Assembly (NCBI GenBank): GCA_021234155.1
Contig: JAJEKV010000211.1
Span: 186,001 to 250,000, forward strand
Direction: 5' to 3'
Source of the DNA: Isoetes taiwanensis
Lineage: Eukaryota; Streptophyta; Lycopodiopsida; Isoetales; Isoetaceae
Length of the DNA stretch: 64,000 nucleotides
The translations under genes were made by a program, and so were the position numbers. The notes under the pieces are model-generated. The model was not told where the DNA came from and did no database searches. It worked only from the letters and a program-made list of their open reading frames with translations. Shown here piece after piece: positions 9,843 to 21,122 of this stretch. The stretch's first letter is position 1. Every line of letters begins with the position of its first letter.

Positions 9843-12240
9843 CCTGATCAAATGTCTTCCAATTGATAATGTATTGATCATATTTCTTCTCTTTCGAAAA
9901 ACAAGAAGTTTTGAGGAGCCACAATTTGTACATTAGAGCAGCAAGCATTCATACTTTGTACCATTCCTCAATTTCAGCCTTAGGACAAGCCAAGGACCTC
10001 CACAACTCATGTAGGTACTATTCTTAGCAAGACAACGTGTCCTAAGTCCACGTACAACCATGTGCAATCTTTACCATGAATCCTTGAATCCATTCTCATT
10101 TTACTTATTGCTAATCTGATATAATCCACCTTCATATGATGAACACAACAACACGTTTTTCGATCTTTTATCTTCCTCATAAATGCTAGAATCAAAGCAT
10201 GGAATGCATTTAGTGAAATCTGAAAATCAATGATGTCTCTTTTGAATCGCTCATAGAAAGCCACCTGCATAAGCAAGGAAACTCATCGTCAATTCAAGAA
10301 GCACAAGCCAAATAATTATGATGTAAGATAGAAGTAATACCTGGGTCTCTTCGAGAAAGTGCAAAGCATGAAGCACCTTCTATTTTCTTGCAATTATTTT
10401 CACAACATCCGTCTTGTTGGGTGAAACCCTGGTATTTTTAGTCCAATAATCTGCAACAACTTTTCTAATTTCGTCCAAAAATCTATCATTCCAGACTCTC
10501 CTTGAAAACATAGACCATGGCCCTTCACCTTGTTCGGCAAAAACTGTTCTATTCCTTGTCGTGTTTACAACATTTCTACTCAAGTTAAGAGCTCTAGCTA
10601 TTGCTGAACAATTAGTTTTAGGATCTGTGATATAAACCATAGCAGTTGTTCTAGTTCTTAGTACATCAGTCTTCCTCACATGCTTATGTGATTTAAAGTT
10701 TCTCTACAACTTTCTTGACTATCAATATATTCAGTAAAAAAATATCTTCATCAGCAAGATTGAGTTTCTTTATAATATTAGAAGATACCTCGGATAGATA
10801 AAGCCTTCACAGATTTCTTGAACTGCTTTTTGCACAGAATTGGCTAGTTTTTTTGTCATGTTGTTTTTTCTTCGGATGCCGCGTTTGCCCGATGCTTCAT
10901 TTTCTTTGTCAGCAGTAGTGGCTTTCTTCTTTTATCTCTGAATCCGCTTCCTTTTTGCTCGCAGGCACTTTCTTTCAGCATCACATTTACAGTTGTTACT
11001 ATAATTTAAATCTTCATTCAAAATTCCAAAGATGTCTTAAGCGCCAAATTTTTTTTTTTTTTTGAAGGACGAAAGCCAAAAAGTTTATTAATCAGAAAAA
11101 AAGTACAAAATTTACATGTTTCATCTAACTGTGTAAGCACAAAAAGATGCCACAGGAGCACGAGCCTGGAGCACAATGTACTTACTCCAGAATAGGAGAC
11201 TAATGATAAGAATCAATTCAAGATATCAATCGGATCGTTCCATCATTTTTGAGTCAAGGGAGGAACACTCGTGAGGTCATCACTATCTTTTAAGACCCCA
11301 CCGTAATAACACCGCGTGTAGAAGAATTAATGCCCTGAAAGATCTGGTGTCTGCGACGCTCCCATATCGACCATAGGAGCCAACCAGAACCAAGATAGAA
11401 TGCCCTTTGTTTAGCTGGAGGCCATGCGTTGGAATAGGATGCCAAGAGAATGCATCTGCAGTCCCAATGCAATCATTAAACAAAACCACAGAGCGAGGAC
11501 CATCTTTGGTTGAACCTCAGGACAATCAAAGAGACAATGCTCAAGAGTCTCAACATCTGAAAGACAAAGTGGGCATACTGCAGATATGCGAGGATCATAG
11601 CGATGTCGGAAGGCATTAACCCCCAGACACCTATGGATAACTTGCCACCACAATACAGAGACTTTAGGATGGAGCAACCTATCCCAAAGCCATCGCCATG
11701 TACGACATAAAGTGGGATGTGGAACCTGTAGGTGCCACCCATCTGGCAACTGGAGGGGCTATGGTGCTAAAAGAAGGCGATATACTGATCTGACAAAGTG
11801 CTTGCCTTTGTGAATATTTTCATGACAGTCCCATGGCACCCTTTCAGCAACACCAATTTGCACTATAAGAGGCAAATTTTCTGCGACCTTCTCCCATAGA
11901 GATACATCCCAACGAGAGAGCAAGAACTTTGCCTGAAATTCAGGCTAAGACAGTAGGCGACCCGCCTCATACCATGCTTGAATAGAGACAACACCTGCAA
12001 GAACCCATCGTCTCTGTGTAAGCGCCAAATTTTTGAGCATGTTCATAACCAAAAGCATCAATATCTTCGTCCTGAAATTGGATAAAGGGCCTGAAAAAGA
12101 ATAGATTCTAGGAGACTAGAGCAAATGGTATTAAATTCAATAGTTACCTCTTGATATTGGTAAAGACTGGTAAATATCTCATTAACATTGAATGAAGAAC
12201 GAGTTCTGGCAATGGATTCAACAAAAGATTGCTCTCAATC
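9843..12240 (-). pseudogene. Transposon-type gene with a KDRKTCCC cysteine motif, disrupted by a LINE
   Basis: Minus-strand exons read in order: IARTRSSFNVNEIFTSLYQY (about 12215-12150); DEDIDAFGYEHAQKFGA (about 12070-12019); past the LINE insertion, DIFGILNEDLNY and CDAERKCLRAKRKR then EICEGFIYPR (11033-10779); a 99-residue exon at 10679-10380 containing VYITDPKTNCSAIARALNLS and TRVSPNKTDVVK; 10276-10007 with MRKIKDRKTCCCVHHMKVDY; and 9992-9843 with WKTFDQ. Such proteins recur in plant genomes and I believe they are transposon-encoded, but I cannot name the superfamily. Several in-frame stops (including TAA just after QKFGA) and a frameshift show it is dead. Confidence 0.5.
11054..12018 (-). 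mobile_element. 5'-truncated LINE insertion with 16-bp target-site duplication
   Basis: TAAGCGCCAAATTTTT occurs at 11038-11053 and again at 12019-12034, flanking 965 bases. On the minus strand the insert ends in a poly(A) tail (poly-T at 11054-11063). It encodes the C-terminal part of a LINE pol: SRWDVSLWEKVAENLP, WRWLWDRLLHPKVSVLWWQV, and a zinc-knuckle CPLCLSDVETLEHCLFDCP at 11749-11411. Removing the insert joins the two halves of the surrounding gene, so the LINE arrived later. Confidence 0.9.
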
Positions 12241-13190
12241 CATTGCTCTCAATTGCCATGAAACAAAATCTAATTTGACAAACATGGTACATTCTCCCCT
12301 AAAGTTTCCCGTTGGATGCAACAAATGACTTGGAATAAATGACATGGCTGTAAAATTTCCATACGTAGATCTTCAATCGCTCAAGATCAATTTCTTTTCC
12401 TACTGAAAGGTGCAAAACGTGTGAAGGGTAGTAAAAGGTGTGAAGGATGTTGAAGGGCGACGAGTGACGTTTGTGAAGTTTACAAAGCACATCACCAACA
12501 CCTATATCCTAGACATGTAAAATTGTTAGGTTCTAATATTTTTGAACCCTACCACAAAATTATCTCTTGCTGGTTGAATTGCAGTGGCCAAGTCTGTCCT
12601 CAGAGTTACCCATGTCTATATGTCTTCATTATAGCTAGCCCCACAAGTCAAGGTACATGAACCCATTGCAATAGTCCAAAGCTTCATATGGGCTGGCACT
12701 GAGGAGTGGGTGTGGTCAAGGTAGCCTGGTCCAAATACATTCTTCCAAAATGAAGAAGGTCCCGGCATGATGGACTTCTCATTGCAGAGCAAAGTCCTTA
12801 TTTCAAAAGGATGAAGGTGAAGAATGAAGAATGAAGTTGAATGATGAAGATGACTCTCCTGCTTCTTCGTCATTGTATTCCTCTAGGCAAGAAGGTTGTT
12901 AAACCAATTTTGCCTTGGATATTGTTTCATTATTTGCAGCCTTTTCCTAATGCTACCATTTCTACATGGATGGCAGCATGTGATATAGTCGGATATCTTT
13001 TTTGGCCACGCCCTTCCACCCATGCCTTACTGCAAATTCCGTGGTGATGGTCACGCTGCCATCAAACCTCGCATTACCTCCAATTCCTGCATTTGTCCAT
13101 CTCCTTACATAGAGACAATGGGTCCTTGCAGCTGTTGTTTCCATTCAAGAATGGTATGGAGGTGGTTACCTATTGTCTTGGTACGAGTTT
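12241..13190. other. No gene recognised
   Basis: Spacer upstream of the minus-strand transposon gene. Open stretches on minus (12490-12299) and plus (12841-13047) have no feature I recognise. Confidence 0.35.
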
Positions 13191-13199
13191 CAGACTATA

Positions 13200-13700
13200 T
13201 TCTTACTCTTCCGTTGAGATGTGTCTGGTTGGGAGAAGGTAGCAGAGGCTGGTGTCCTAGAAAGGTTGGCTTGGGGTTGCCACGAGGATATTCCCAAAGG
13301 CAAAGACCTTAGCTCCATATATCTCCTCTTAACTCCACAGCCCCTCCCACTACCAAATACATGGTGCTTGCAGATTTCAGAACTTAATCGGATTCGTATG
13401 TGGCATTGGCTTTGGGATAAGCTGCTCCATCTTAAAGCGTCTACTTTTTGGTGGTAGGTTATCCATAGGCGCCTACGTGTTAATACCTTGAGGCATCACT
13501 ATGATCTTGGGACATCTGAAGAATACCCGCTCTGCCTTTCAAACGTTGAGACTATTGAGCATTGTCTCTTTCACACTAAACCCAAATTTTGGTCGACTGT
13601 TGAAAACTCTAGTCTTCTTAGGTCAACATGTCCTTTATTCAGAGATCGCAAAAAAACCTGCATGTAGATCTATGGAGGTGTGGTTTTACTAATTGGCGGT
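13200..13700 (+). mobile_element. Second fragment of the same LINE family
   Basis: Frames on plus give EKVAEAGVLERLAWGCHEDI, then MWHWLWDKLLHLKASTFWW-stop-VIHRRLRVNT, and NVETIEHCLF. These match the LINE at 11054-12018 (WLWDRLLHPKVSVLWW, SDVETLEHCLF) in the same order, with stops and frameshifts. No poly(A) tail or target duplication was identified; the GT-rich tract follows directly. Confidence 0.65.
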
Positions 13701-13960
13701 GTTGTTTCTTAAGTGGACATGGAGCGTCCACTGTTATTTTTGTAAGGTGCTGTGGTTTTTGTTTTTTAGGGGGTGGTGTTTTTTAAGGAGGTATGTTTTT
13801 TGTTAAAAACAACTGTGGTTTTTGTTTTTTGAGGTGGTGTTATTTTGTGGAAGTTGTAGTTTTTGGAGGTGTGGTTTATAAGTAAGTGTAGTTTTTAAGG
13901 AGGTTTTTTTTAAAGGATGTATGGTTCTCTGAATGGGTGTGATATTTTAAGGTTCTTTAT
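13680..13960. repeat. GT-rich degenerate low-complexity tract
   Basis: Irregular copies of ggtggtgtttttt and gtggtttttgttttttg run for about 280 bases with strong G+T strand bias. No regular period could be fixed by eye. Confidence 0.6.
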
Positions 13961-14214
13961 AGCCAATCTTGTAAGCACCATTATACAACCATTGCACTAG
14001 TCCCATCCATATGGCACCCCATAAAGTATTCATATTGTCATTGCATACGCCATGTGTAAAAATACAACTATCTCATCTATTGTCCCTCTACCTTTCATGC
14101 TTATAGAAAACTATAATGCAAAGGCATATGAAGATCCCAAAATTGAGTTGAATTGAATTTAACTTTAACATCCATCGGGATCAACAAGTCTATCAGATCT
14201 AATGCATGTGTGTG

Positions 14215-14460
14215 GGCACGCAGGCTCTAACATGCCACGCGGGCTTTAATACGCCAAGGTGGTGCAAACATGCCACGTGGGCTCCACCATGCCACCTAGG
14301 GTCCAACATGCCAAGGTGGCTCAAACATGCCATGTGGGCTCCGATATGCCACCTAGGCTCCAACATGCCAAGGTGGCTCAATCATGCCACTTAGGCACTA
14401 ACATACCAAGGTCGTTGAAACATGTCAAGGTGGCTCAAACATGCCACGTGGGCTCCCTTG
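14215..14460. repeat. Minisatellite of ~19-bp units with a three-unit higher order
   Basis: About twelve units built on AACATGCCA, followed by CGTGGGCTCC, CCTAGGCTCC or AGGTGGCTC. The three variants follow each other in a fixed order, giving a super-unit of about 57 bases that recurs. One variant contains CACGTG (G-box core). The array is open in several frames, which is why spurious His/Met-rich ORFs appear. Confidence 0.85.
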
Positions 14461-15600
14461 TTTTTTAGAGATCGTGTATAGGTCGGGTTGGAAGGTGTAC
14501 CCCTTTTATTAAATTCGTTTCAATGTCAATTTTATTGTTTGATTGTTCTCCTTTGTTCAGTCGTCGTTGATGTGCATGATCTTGGAGTCTAAGGTCAGTC
14601 TTGGGTCTTATACCATCAATTCCTTGGATGTCTGGTGCTTGCATGGGTCATGTTAAGATATGTTGCTTAGATTTATTTGTAAGGTTTGTAGTTGGTAGCT
14701 GGGAGGTGCATCTTTTATAGCATAGTGTTATTTGGTTGCTCTTCTTGTTTTATGTTCGTAGGGTTGGCATGTAGGTCTTGCTCCGTCAATCCCTGTTTCT
14801 GCTGGATCTTCATAGGTTGGAGTGCATGTCCCTTAGTTTCGTGTTTTAAACATGTCATCTTGTTTTTGTTGGAAAGGAGTTCTTGCTTTCAGTTTGTCCT
14901 TTAGGTTAGATATGGTTGAACGCTAAGGTCTTGGGTCTTATATTCCTAGATTAAAAACATAACCTAGATGCTTTAAGTATCCCTTTCCCTTTTCTCTTTA
15001 TTCGTTCATTTTATCCCTTGAAACATCTTTGCTCTTCTATAATCTTGACTCCTTCCTTTGTCTGCCTCTTGATTCATCGTAGTTTATTTTTGCCCTGGTG
15101 GTGTCCAATCATCATGTCGTCTTACTATGTTGACCCCAGTTGTTTCATCCACCTTGCTTAGCCTTTTTTATTCTTGTTGGTCTCAGTTGCCGGATTACCC
15201 TCATCAACCAAATTTGCACTTTCCTCCATTCGGTTTGTTTTGCTCTATTCTTCTAGTGGTTCTCATTTTCCCCAATCCTTTTGAGGTAGAGTCCTTTCTC
15301 TTACTCTGTGCAGTCTTTCCCATCATGCTCCCACGAGTGACAAGTGGAAAAGAGTCCGTTTGGTGTTCGTCTTGCATGATGTTCATGCGACATTCCCTTT
15401 TCAGCTTGCATTTTGAATTTCCAAACTGTTGCATCGTTTTGCATTTGTACATGTTGTAATGGTTCCTATTTTCGATTGTCTTGCATTCTTATATGGTTTT
15501 GTTCTTGTTTCAGAGTGCACTTCATTTTTTTCATGGATTCCTCATCTTAGCATTGTCCCATCCTCGCTAACTCTGTTGCATAGTCTACCTGCTTTCTCAA
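14461..15600. other. T-rich spacer without a recognised gene
   Basis: C+T-rich on the plus strand, with short imperfect echoes such as cttgggtctta at two places (near 14602 and 14929). Plus-strand ORFs here are composition artefacts rich in Phe, Leu and Ser. Confidence 0.4.
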
Positions 15601-15614
15601 TCGCCTCCTCTCCG

Positions 15615-16010
15615 CCCGGCACCCCCCCAAATGGCGGGGTATACATCCTCCCCCTCCCCCCCGGGCATCCCCCAAATGGCGCCATTTGTGGGCTTCAAAT
15701 GGCCCCATGGCGCCATTTGAAGGGTATACCTGGCCCACCTGGCACCCCCCCCCAAATGATGCCATGGAGCCATTTGAAGCCTCCAAATGGTTCCATGGCA
15801 CCATTTGGGAGTGTCAATGGGGGCAAGTATACATATGAATGAATGAATGGCTCCATGACGCTATTTGGGAAGTGCTAAGGGGAGCAAGTATGCATGTGAT
15901 TTCCTCCATCACATGTACACATGCTCCTCTTGGCAGTCCCCAAATGGCTCCATATGGCTCCACATGGCCACATGTGGGGAGTGCCAGTAGGAGCAGGTAT
16001 ACATGTGATG
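15615..16010. repeat. Array of palindromic CAAATGG...CCATTTG units
   Basis: At least seven short inverted units such as CAAATGGCGCCATTTG and CCATGGCGCCATTTG alternate with C-runs and with GGGGGCAAGTATACAT or GGAGCAAGTATGCATG segments. The array includes the exact 16-bp palindrome CAAATGGCGCCATTTG near 15674. It is a composite tandem repeat of palindromes rather than a coding region. Confidence 0.75.
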
Positions 16011-16139
16011 GAGGAGCACTGTAGTTGGGTTGTCTGAGAGGGAAAATGGTGCTTTCATGGTGTTGCTTTTTCCCTTAGACCCAATAGTGATATTTCATGT
16101 CGGAAATAATGCCATTTTCATGTATTTTTTGCTTGTTTT

Positions 16140-16343
16140 TTGGTTTTTGCATGCAAGTTTCAATTTCAATTGTATAACCTATTTGTGGTAAAGAGAGCTA
16201 CCTTTCATGGCAAGGATGTAGATCCATTGATTGTAGCAACAGAGGTCATGAAATTTGTGGTGCCAATTGAACTTCCAATCCTATGCTGGTGTGCAAATAA
16301 CATGGACGAAGCGGTAGGTGCATCTATTCAGTTGCCAAAGTAG
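16140..16343 (+). other. Possible orphan exon
   Basis: An uninterrupted reading gives FHGKDVDPLIVATEVMKFVV and PIELPILCWCANNMDEAVGA before TAG at 16341. The residue mix looks like real protein, unlike the flanking repeats, but I do not recognise the family and see no partner exons. Confidence 0.25.
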
Positions 16344-16376
16344 GATGTAAGATCAGTTCAGACAGGTTTTCTAAAT

Positions 16377-16531
16377 ATTCATGTATGTTACAAACATATG
16401 TATGATGTTGTATGCTATCCACGTGTATCAACACCTGCAGAAGGTCTACAAATCTATTCATGTGTCTTACATACATATGTGTGATACATGGGTGTCATAC
16501 CCGTGTACCTAACACCTGCAGAAGGTCTACA
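16377..16531. repeat. ~77-bp tandem duplication
   Basis: Two diverged units each run from attcatgt to AACACCTGCAGAAGGTCTAC. Each contains several ATGTATG/CATACAT short inverted motifs and an acgtgta or ccgtgta segment. Confidence 0.75.
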
Positions 16532-16943
16532 TTAAAAAATTCTAATTCACTGAAAATTTTCCCAATATAATGAAATTATGCTTTTATAAGGGCCTATACT
16601 CGCTCTTTGTCATAGATTCCCCATGTCTCATCAAGTTGTTCTCTTGAGCCTGTTAGTCCCCTGGTGTCATCTTTAAACTATGTCATATGATCCCCTTTCG
16701 ATTCCTTGAATTCATTGTTCCAGGCTCCAGATTTCTGTCACCTTAATGGGTCCTTTTTGCTCTTGAGTATCGGGGTGCCTATCGTCTTGTTCCTGTAGGT
16801 TATGTTGTTTCTACTTTTGAAAGTTCATTTGGACCGGTTATGCATGTAGGGTATATGTTTAGATTTTAGTCCTTGTTTGTTATAATGTTTTGCCATTTTT
16901 GTATTCTATGATGGAGTTTGAGGTAGGTTCTTCTTTGTGTCAG

Positions 16944-18147
16944 ATGATGATATTTGTGCATAAGGACCTTTTACTAGAATGCTATGATTCTCTTTTATAT
17001 AGAAGAGAACCATCATTCTAAAGAAAGGGACGCCAGTTTTGGCGTTAGCTCTCCTTTCGGACCCAGGCTTCCTTTGGCACTGGTTGCCCTTTCTCCCATA
17101 ACAACCTTGTGTCTTCCTGCATTCCTCATCGGCATTTTCTCCGAGTGAATCTTGTTGTTATACTGAGTCCCCCACACCTCTTGTTTTTTTTTTTTTTTTT
17201 TTTTTAAGAACCGTGTCATCAATATATTAAAAGAATGGTAATGTTACAATAGGTTTTACTATATAGGTTTTACTTTTTCGCTCAAGGTGTTGGCCAATAG
17301 GCTTCTGCATTTTTTTTCAGCATAGCACATAGCGCTTCTGGAGGGCACCAAGGGGAAGCCCCCCTCGATCGAGCCTGTATATAGATATTGGAATTCTCGA
17401 TCTCGACATAGCCTCGTGTCTTCCAGGATCCTCGTGGTTTGTTTTCCCATATTGATGTTGTGATTCTTGTATTCTCGATCCTGGTGTAGCCCCGGGGATT
17501 CTGAAGATCCTCATGGATCATTCTCTTTTTCGATAATGTAAATCTTGTATTGTTGGCCCAGTTTTATAGTCTCCTGACGATTGGCCCGTGGGTGGCTCCT
17601 AACCCTTACACATTCGATTATTGACGTGATTTTTGCAGTTTTTGGAGCTCTAACCTCACTAGTGCTCATGAAGTGGTGTGTCTTGCCAAGTACCCAATTG
17701 TTAGCTCCGATCTCACTAGCACAGGTGGAGTTGCTTTTTCAGACCAGCGGCCAAGGTCAGCGCATGGAATTAATGTGGCAACCTTAGCAAGGCATATTTT
17801 GAGTTGCAGCTTGGATGGTTGCCAAGGTGGGCGCATGTAATATTGTGGTGGAGACCTTAGTAAGACTTGTTGGGGCACAGCTTCGACGAGTGGCAGTACT
17901 TTTGGAGTTGCGGTTTGTGCGGTGCGGATGCGATCTTCTGACTTTCTTCTGTCTTGACATTCTACTGGGGCCTATCCTCGCTATGAAGGATTTTGTGTTA
18001 GCCTCAGATTTGACTAGGCAATTGGGTTCTTACTCATTTTGGGGTTCATCATTGCGTACCCCTATGTATTATTGTATTCATTCATTCAGCTCAATGGAGC
18101 ACCACTTCACATGATGATATTTGTGCATAAGGATCTTTCCCTAGAAT
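16944..18147. repeat. Region bounded by a 37-bp direct repeat, with internal degenerate repeats
   Basis: ATGATGATATTTGTGCATAA starts a direct repeat at 16944-16980 and 18111-18147. Between them lie a 22-base T run (17184-17205), two imperfect ~85-bp units on TATTCTCGATC (17385-17530), and degenerate repeats around gtggcaaccttag (17750-17880). The direct repeats could be remnants of a retroelement's ends, but I see no LTR termini or coding domain. Confidence 0.45.
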
Positions 18148-18269
18148 TCGGGCGACCAATTAATTGGTCTTGATTTTTATCCTAAGGTACTTCATTCGAA
18201 ATAGTTTTCGGGGTAGTTTTAAGGTACGTAATAAATAAAAATTTATGTATGCCCTATTGTGCTTTGACC

Positions 18270-18530
18270 CCAATTCAAATTTCGAAACTAGATGCCATAG
18301 CAGGTTGTGCATAAGATTAGAATATAGCGTGATCCACAAGATTTGTGGCCTTGAAAAAGCCCTCCCACTATTTCTACTGCTACAAAAAGGCAGCGCCTCC
18401 AAGCATGCCACAGACTGTATGCCACAGAATTCAGACCTGCCAAGTTTTGCCTCCTCTGCATCAGCATGCCACCTGCAATTACAAACATATAAAAGGTGCA
18501 AGCTGGAAGAACAATGCATTCCACAGGATC
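18270..18530 (+). repeat. Dispersed repeat family R1, copy 1
   Basis: This segment, including ACTAGATGCCATAGCAGG and gtggccttgaaaaagccctc, recurs at 26446-26565 (5' half) and inverted at 42003-42193 (3' half). Copies are 75-85% alike by eye. No TIRs or tail were found. Confidence 0.75.
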
Positions 18531-19792
18531 CACTTTAAGCTTTGAAAAAAATAGTCTTGCTGCAACTATTTGGAAAAAATGGTATGGGCCAAAAGCAATG
18601 TCGTATCATCAAGTGGGCAACCATATCTCCCTCTGAAGAATAGTATTATAAAAACTTTAACGATAAAAAGAAAAAAAGAAAGAAGAAAAGGATGTTTTTG
18701 AAATCGGTTATTCAAGACGGACATTTAATATCACAAATTGGTTCAACATAGAACTTGTCAATCAGTTAAAATAACGAATGTAGATATCCTATATTGATAT
18801 GCTTGTTTTTGTTGAAAATAGGGCTTCTTCAGAGTCAATGTTTGTGTCATAGTTTAAGTGATTAAATTTCAAATTCAAAGGGACTCTTGTGAGACCATGG
18901 CTCCCCGTAAACCATCAGCAGATGGACATTCCTCGATTTTTCCTTGATCGTTTAAAGTAGGTAATTTTTGGGCTTGTGGTTGCACCCCCACAATTTTTTC
19001 ACACTGAACAACAAAACCAGAGTTCAAGATGAGGAACAAAAGGGGCTTCTTCAGAGCATAAAGCAGCAGGACTGCAGGTATGCACAGTAGAAATCGGGCT
19101 GCCACAAAGAATCAAAGCCTGCTTTAAGAAAACCAGATTGAAAATAAAAAAACCAATGCTGCATGTTAACTTCGCATGCCGGTGTCTGAGGCTTTGAGAT
19201 TTCTCATATTTTCGACTTCTGCAAAACATCTGGTGCCAAAAAGCAAACTCTTCCAAAAGATTGTGGCTTCTCTGTTTTGTCCCCTACCGGAAACAACTTT
19301 CATATCCGGAAGAAGATCTCTAAACAGAGCATTCCGGAAGAAGATTTATTTCGGAAGTTTAAAAAGTATGGGCTACGGGACATATGTCTAAGGCCGATGA
19401 ATGGGACGACAGAAAAGATGTTTGAAAAGCTTTGTTGGCCGGATAACTTTCAGATAAAGATCTACTCCTCTTTTTCAACAAAAGACAGCACAGGATGCAT
19501 CAATAGCTCCATTTCACCGATCTGTCACCTGTTTCGCCATATCTGGCGTCAAGATCTCATATCTGCAGCACAAGAGGTAAGATGTTAAACAAAAGATAAT
19601 GCAAATGAAAAAAGACAAGATATACAGCAAGCGCCATAAAGCAAGACCTCAAAAATGTTGAAATGAGATCAAGTGCCTCCAGGAACCTAGAGATTGCCAT
19701 CGCCAAAGCTCGGAGCTCCGCCTTAGCCGGACCAAAAAATAGAAATGGAAAAAGTGACGCACGGAATTTCTACCTACTGGCGGATTACGGCT

Positions 19793-19919
19793 GGGAGCCG
19801 CCTGGTTTGAGGGGTTTCCAGCGGGAAACCGGCAGCGGCGCCGCCACTCGCGGGAAGCCGGCTCGCGACGGCGCCGCTGCAGGTTTCTCGTCGGAAACCC
19901 CTCAAACCGGGCGGTTCCC
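19793..19919. repeat. Long GC-rich hairpin element H2 (127 bp)
   Basis: The outer arms 19793-19819 and 19893-19919 pair over 27 bases with two mismatches. The inner arms GCAGCGGCGCCG (19832-19843) and CGGCGCCGCTGC (19869-19880) pair perfectly. The loop contains CCACTCGCGG, also present in the loop of the hairpin at 63381. The surrounding DNA is AT-rich, so the element stands out. The 88-residue ORF crossing it is an artefact of the GC content. Confidence 0.85.
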
Positions 19920-20023
19920 TAGCACATAAACGTTAGCCATGATTCCCATTATCTAAATGTAACTTTAAAAGAGACATGGATACACCTTCTTCAAACGATG
20001 TCATCCTCTTTGGGTTGGATCTC

Positions 20024-20095
20024 TGTCGAGACTGAGTGGGGATAAAGAAATGTTCACGGTGGCCGCAGCGATAAATTTCCTTTACTATATAATAT
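20024..20095. repeat. Small GC-core hairpin repeat, copy 1
   Basis: AAAGAAATGTTC and GATAAATTTC flank a GC-rich core (acggtggccgcagc). The whole unit aligns with 22345-22415, where the core is the perfect palindrome CGCGGCGGCCGCCGCG. The arm bases GAAAT/ATTTC pair. Confidence 0.7.
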
Positions 20096-20871
20096 AATAG
20101 TTCGAACTTTGAACACGTTACCGATATCCGAGGAATATAGCATGTGTTAGGCATGGCCAATTGGGACAACTAACATGAAGATCTACTCTTATCCTAAAGA
20201 CAAGGTGCTTTAATTCTAGCTAGACGATGTGCAGATTTAACTGAAGTGTTTTTCTAAACATATATAAAGCAGTTTCATTTTTTCCGTCCGCCTAAAAAAA
20301 TCCTTAATTTCTCCCCGTCGTCAATCAACTGTGCTTGAATTTTGTTTTGAAATCCGCCGCCATAAAATTTCTCGTTGTGTCCCTGTGCCCCTGTCTTTCG
20401 ATGCCCCTGTTTCTGGCTCAGGGGACCTTCTGGTTGTCGCATGGAAGCTTTTTCAGATCCGGCCGCGGCAGCAGACTAGGACGAGTTTCTCCTTCATGCT
20501 GGTTTAAGATTGGCATTACAAAATAAAAATAGATTTAGAAGTTGGAGAAGGTTCTAGACCATTCTTGGAGCCGGACTAGCTATCTTATCTAGGGCGGTTG
20601 CGGTCTGTTTCAAGTTGTTGGCGGATCCTCCTTGCAGTAGTGAGCTTGCTTTTTTTTTGTAGTGGCGCTATAGGACGGTTTTTTTTGCAGCGGCTTGTGC
20701 TTTGCGATTGCCTTTTCTTTATTGCAGAGATCGGGTGGGAGAAATTTGCTGCCCATAAGATATGCAGCGGCAGCTGGGAGCAGAGGATGTCCTCAGCGAT
20801 TGATAGGCAAGAACGAATTATGTTAGTCTTGCCAAGGGATGTGCTGTTTCTAGTAGATTGATTTCTAACGC

Positions 20872-20900
20872 TTCTACTTAGCTAATATGCCTAAGTAGAA
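20872..20900. repeat. Short perfect hairpin
   Basis: TTCTACTTAG and CTAAGTAGAA are perfectly complementary across a 9-base loop. It stands alone in AT-rich DNA with no gene directly upstream. Confidence 0.6.
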
Positions 20901-21122
20901 TGACAAGTACCTATTTTCACAAAAATAATTGGATGGATTTATCATTGCTACTCTATCCATTTTTTCTATGTCCATCTGTCGCTTTCAATATTACCTTACA
21001 AAATCTTTACATTGACAAAAGCTCTGAAATGCGGCTGCAATAATACCTTGACAAAAGCTTTACATTGACAAAATTCTGAAATGCGGCTACAATAGCATGT
21101 CTGCCGGAAGCAAAGTATCATT

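Noticed and set aside
10406-10679. Reading the 99-residue minus exon as a stand-alone gene
   Set aside because: It joins in order with flanking exons of the KDRKTCCC transposon-type gene and is bounded by intron-like sequence.
14215-14460. CRISPR-like array
   Set aside because: The units are contiguous without unique spacers, and the genome is a plant's.
14199-14468. ORFs on both strands across the minisatellite
   Set aside because: The repeat units lack stops in several frames; the peptides are pure repeat translation.
15429-15842. 137-codon Pro/Gly-rich ORF
   Set aside because: Its second half is translation of the palindromic repeat array.
19663-19929. 88-codon ORF in GC-rich DNA
   Set aside because: It spans hairpin H2, and the reading is forced by the inverted GC-rich arms.
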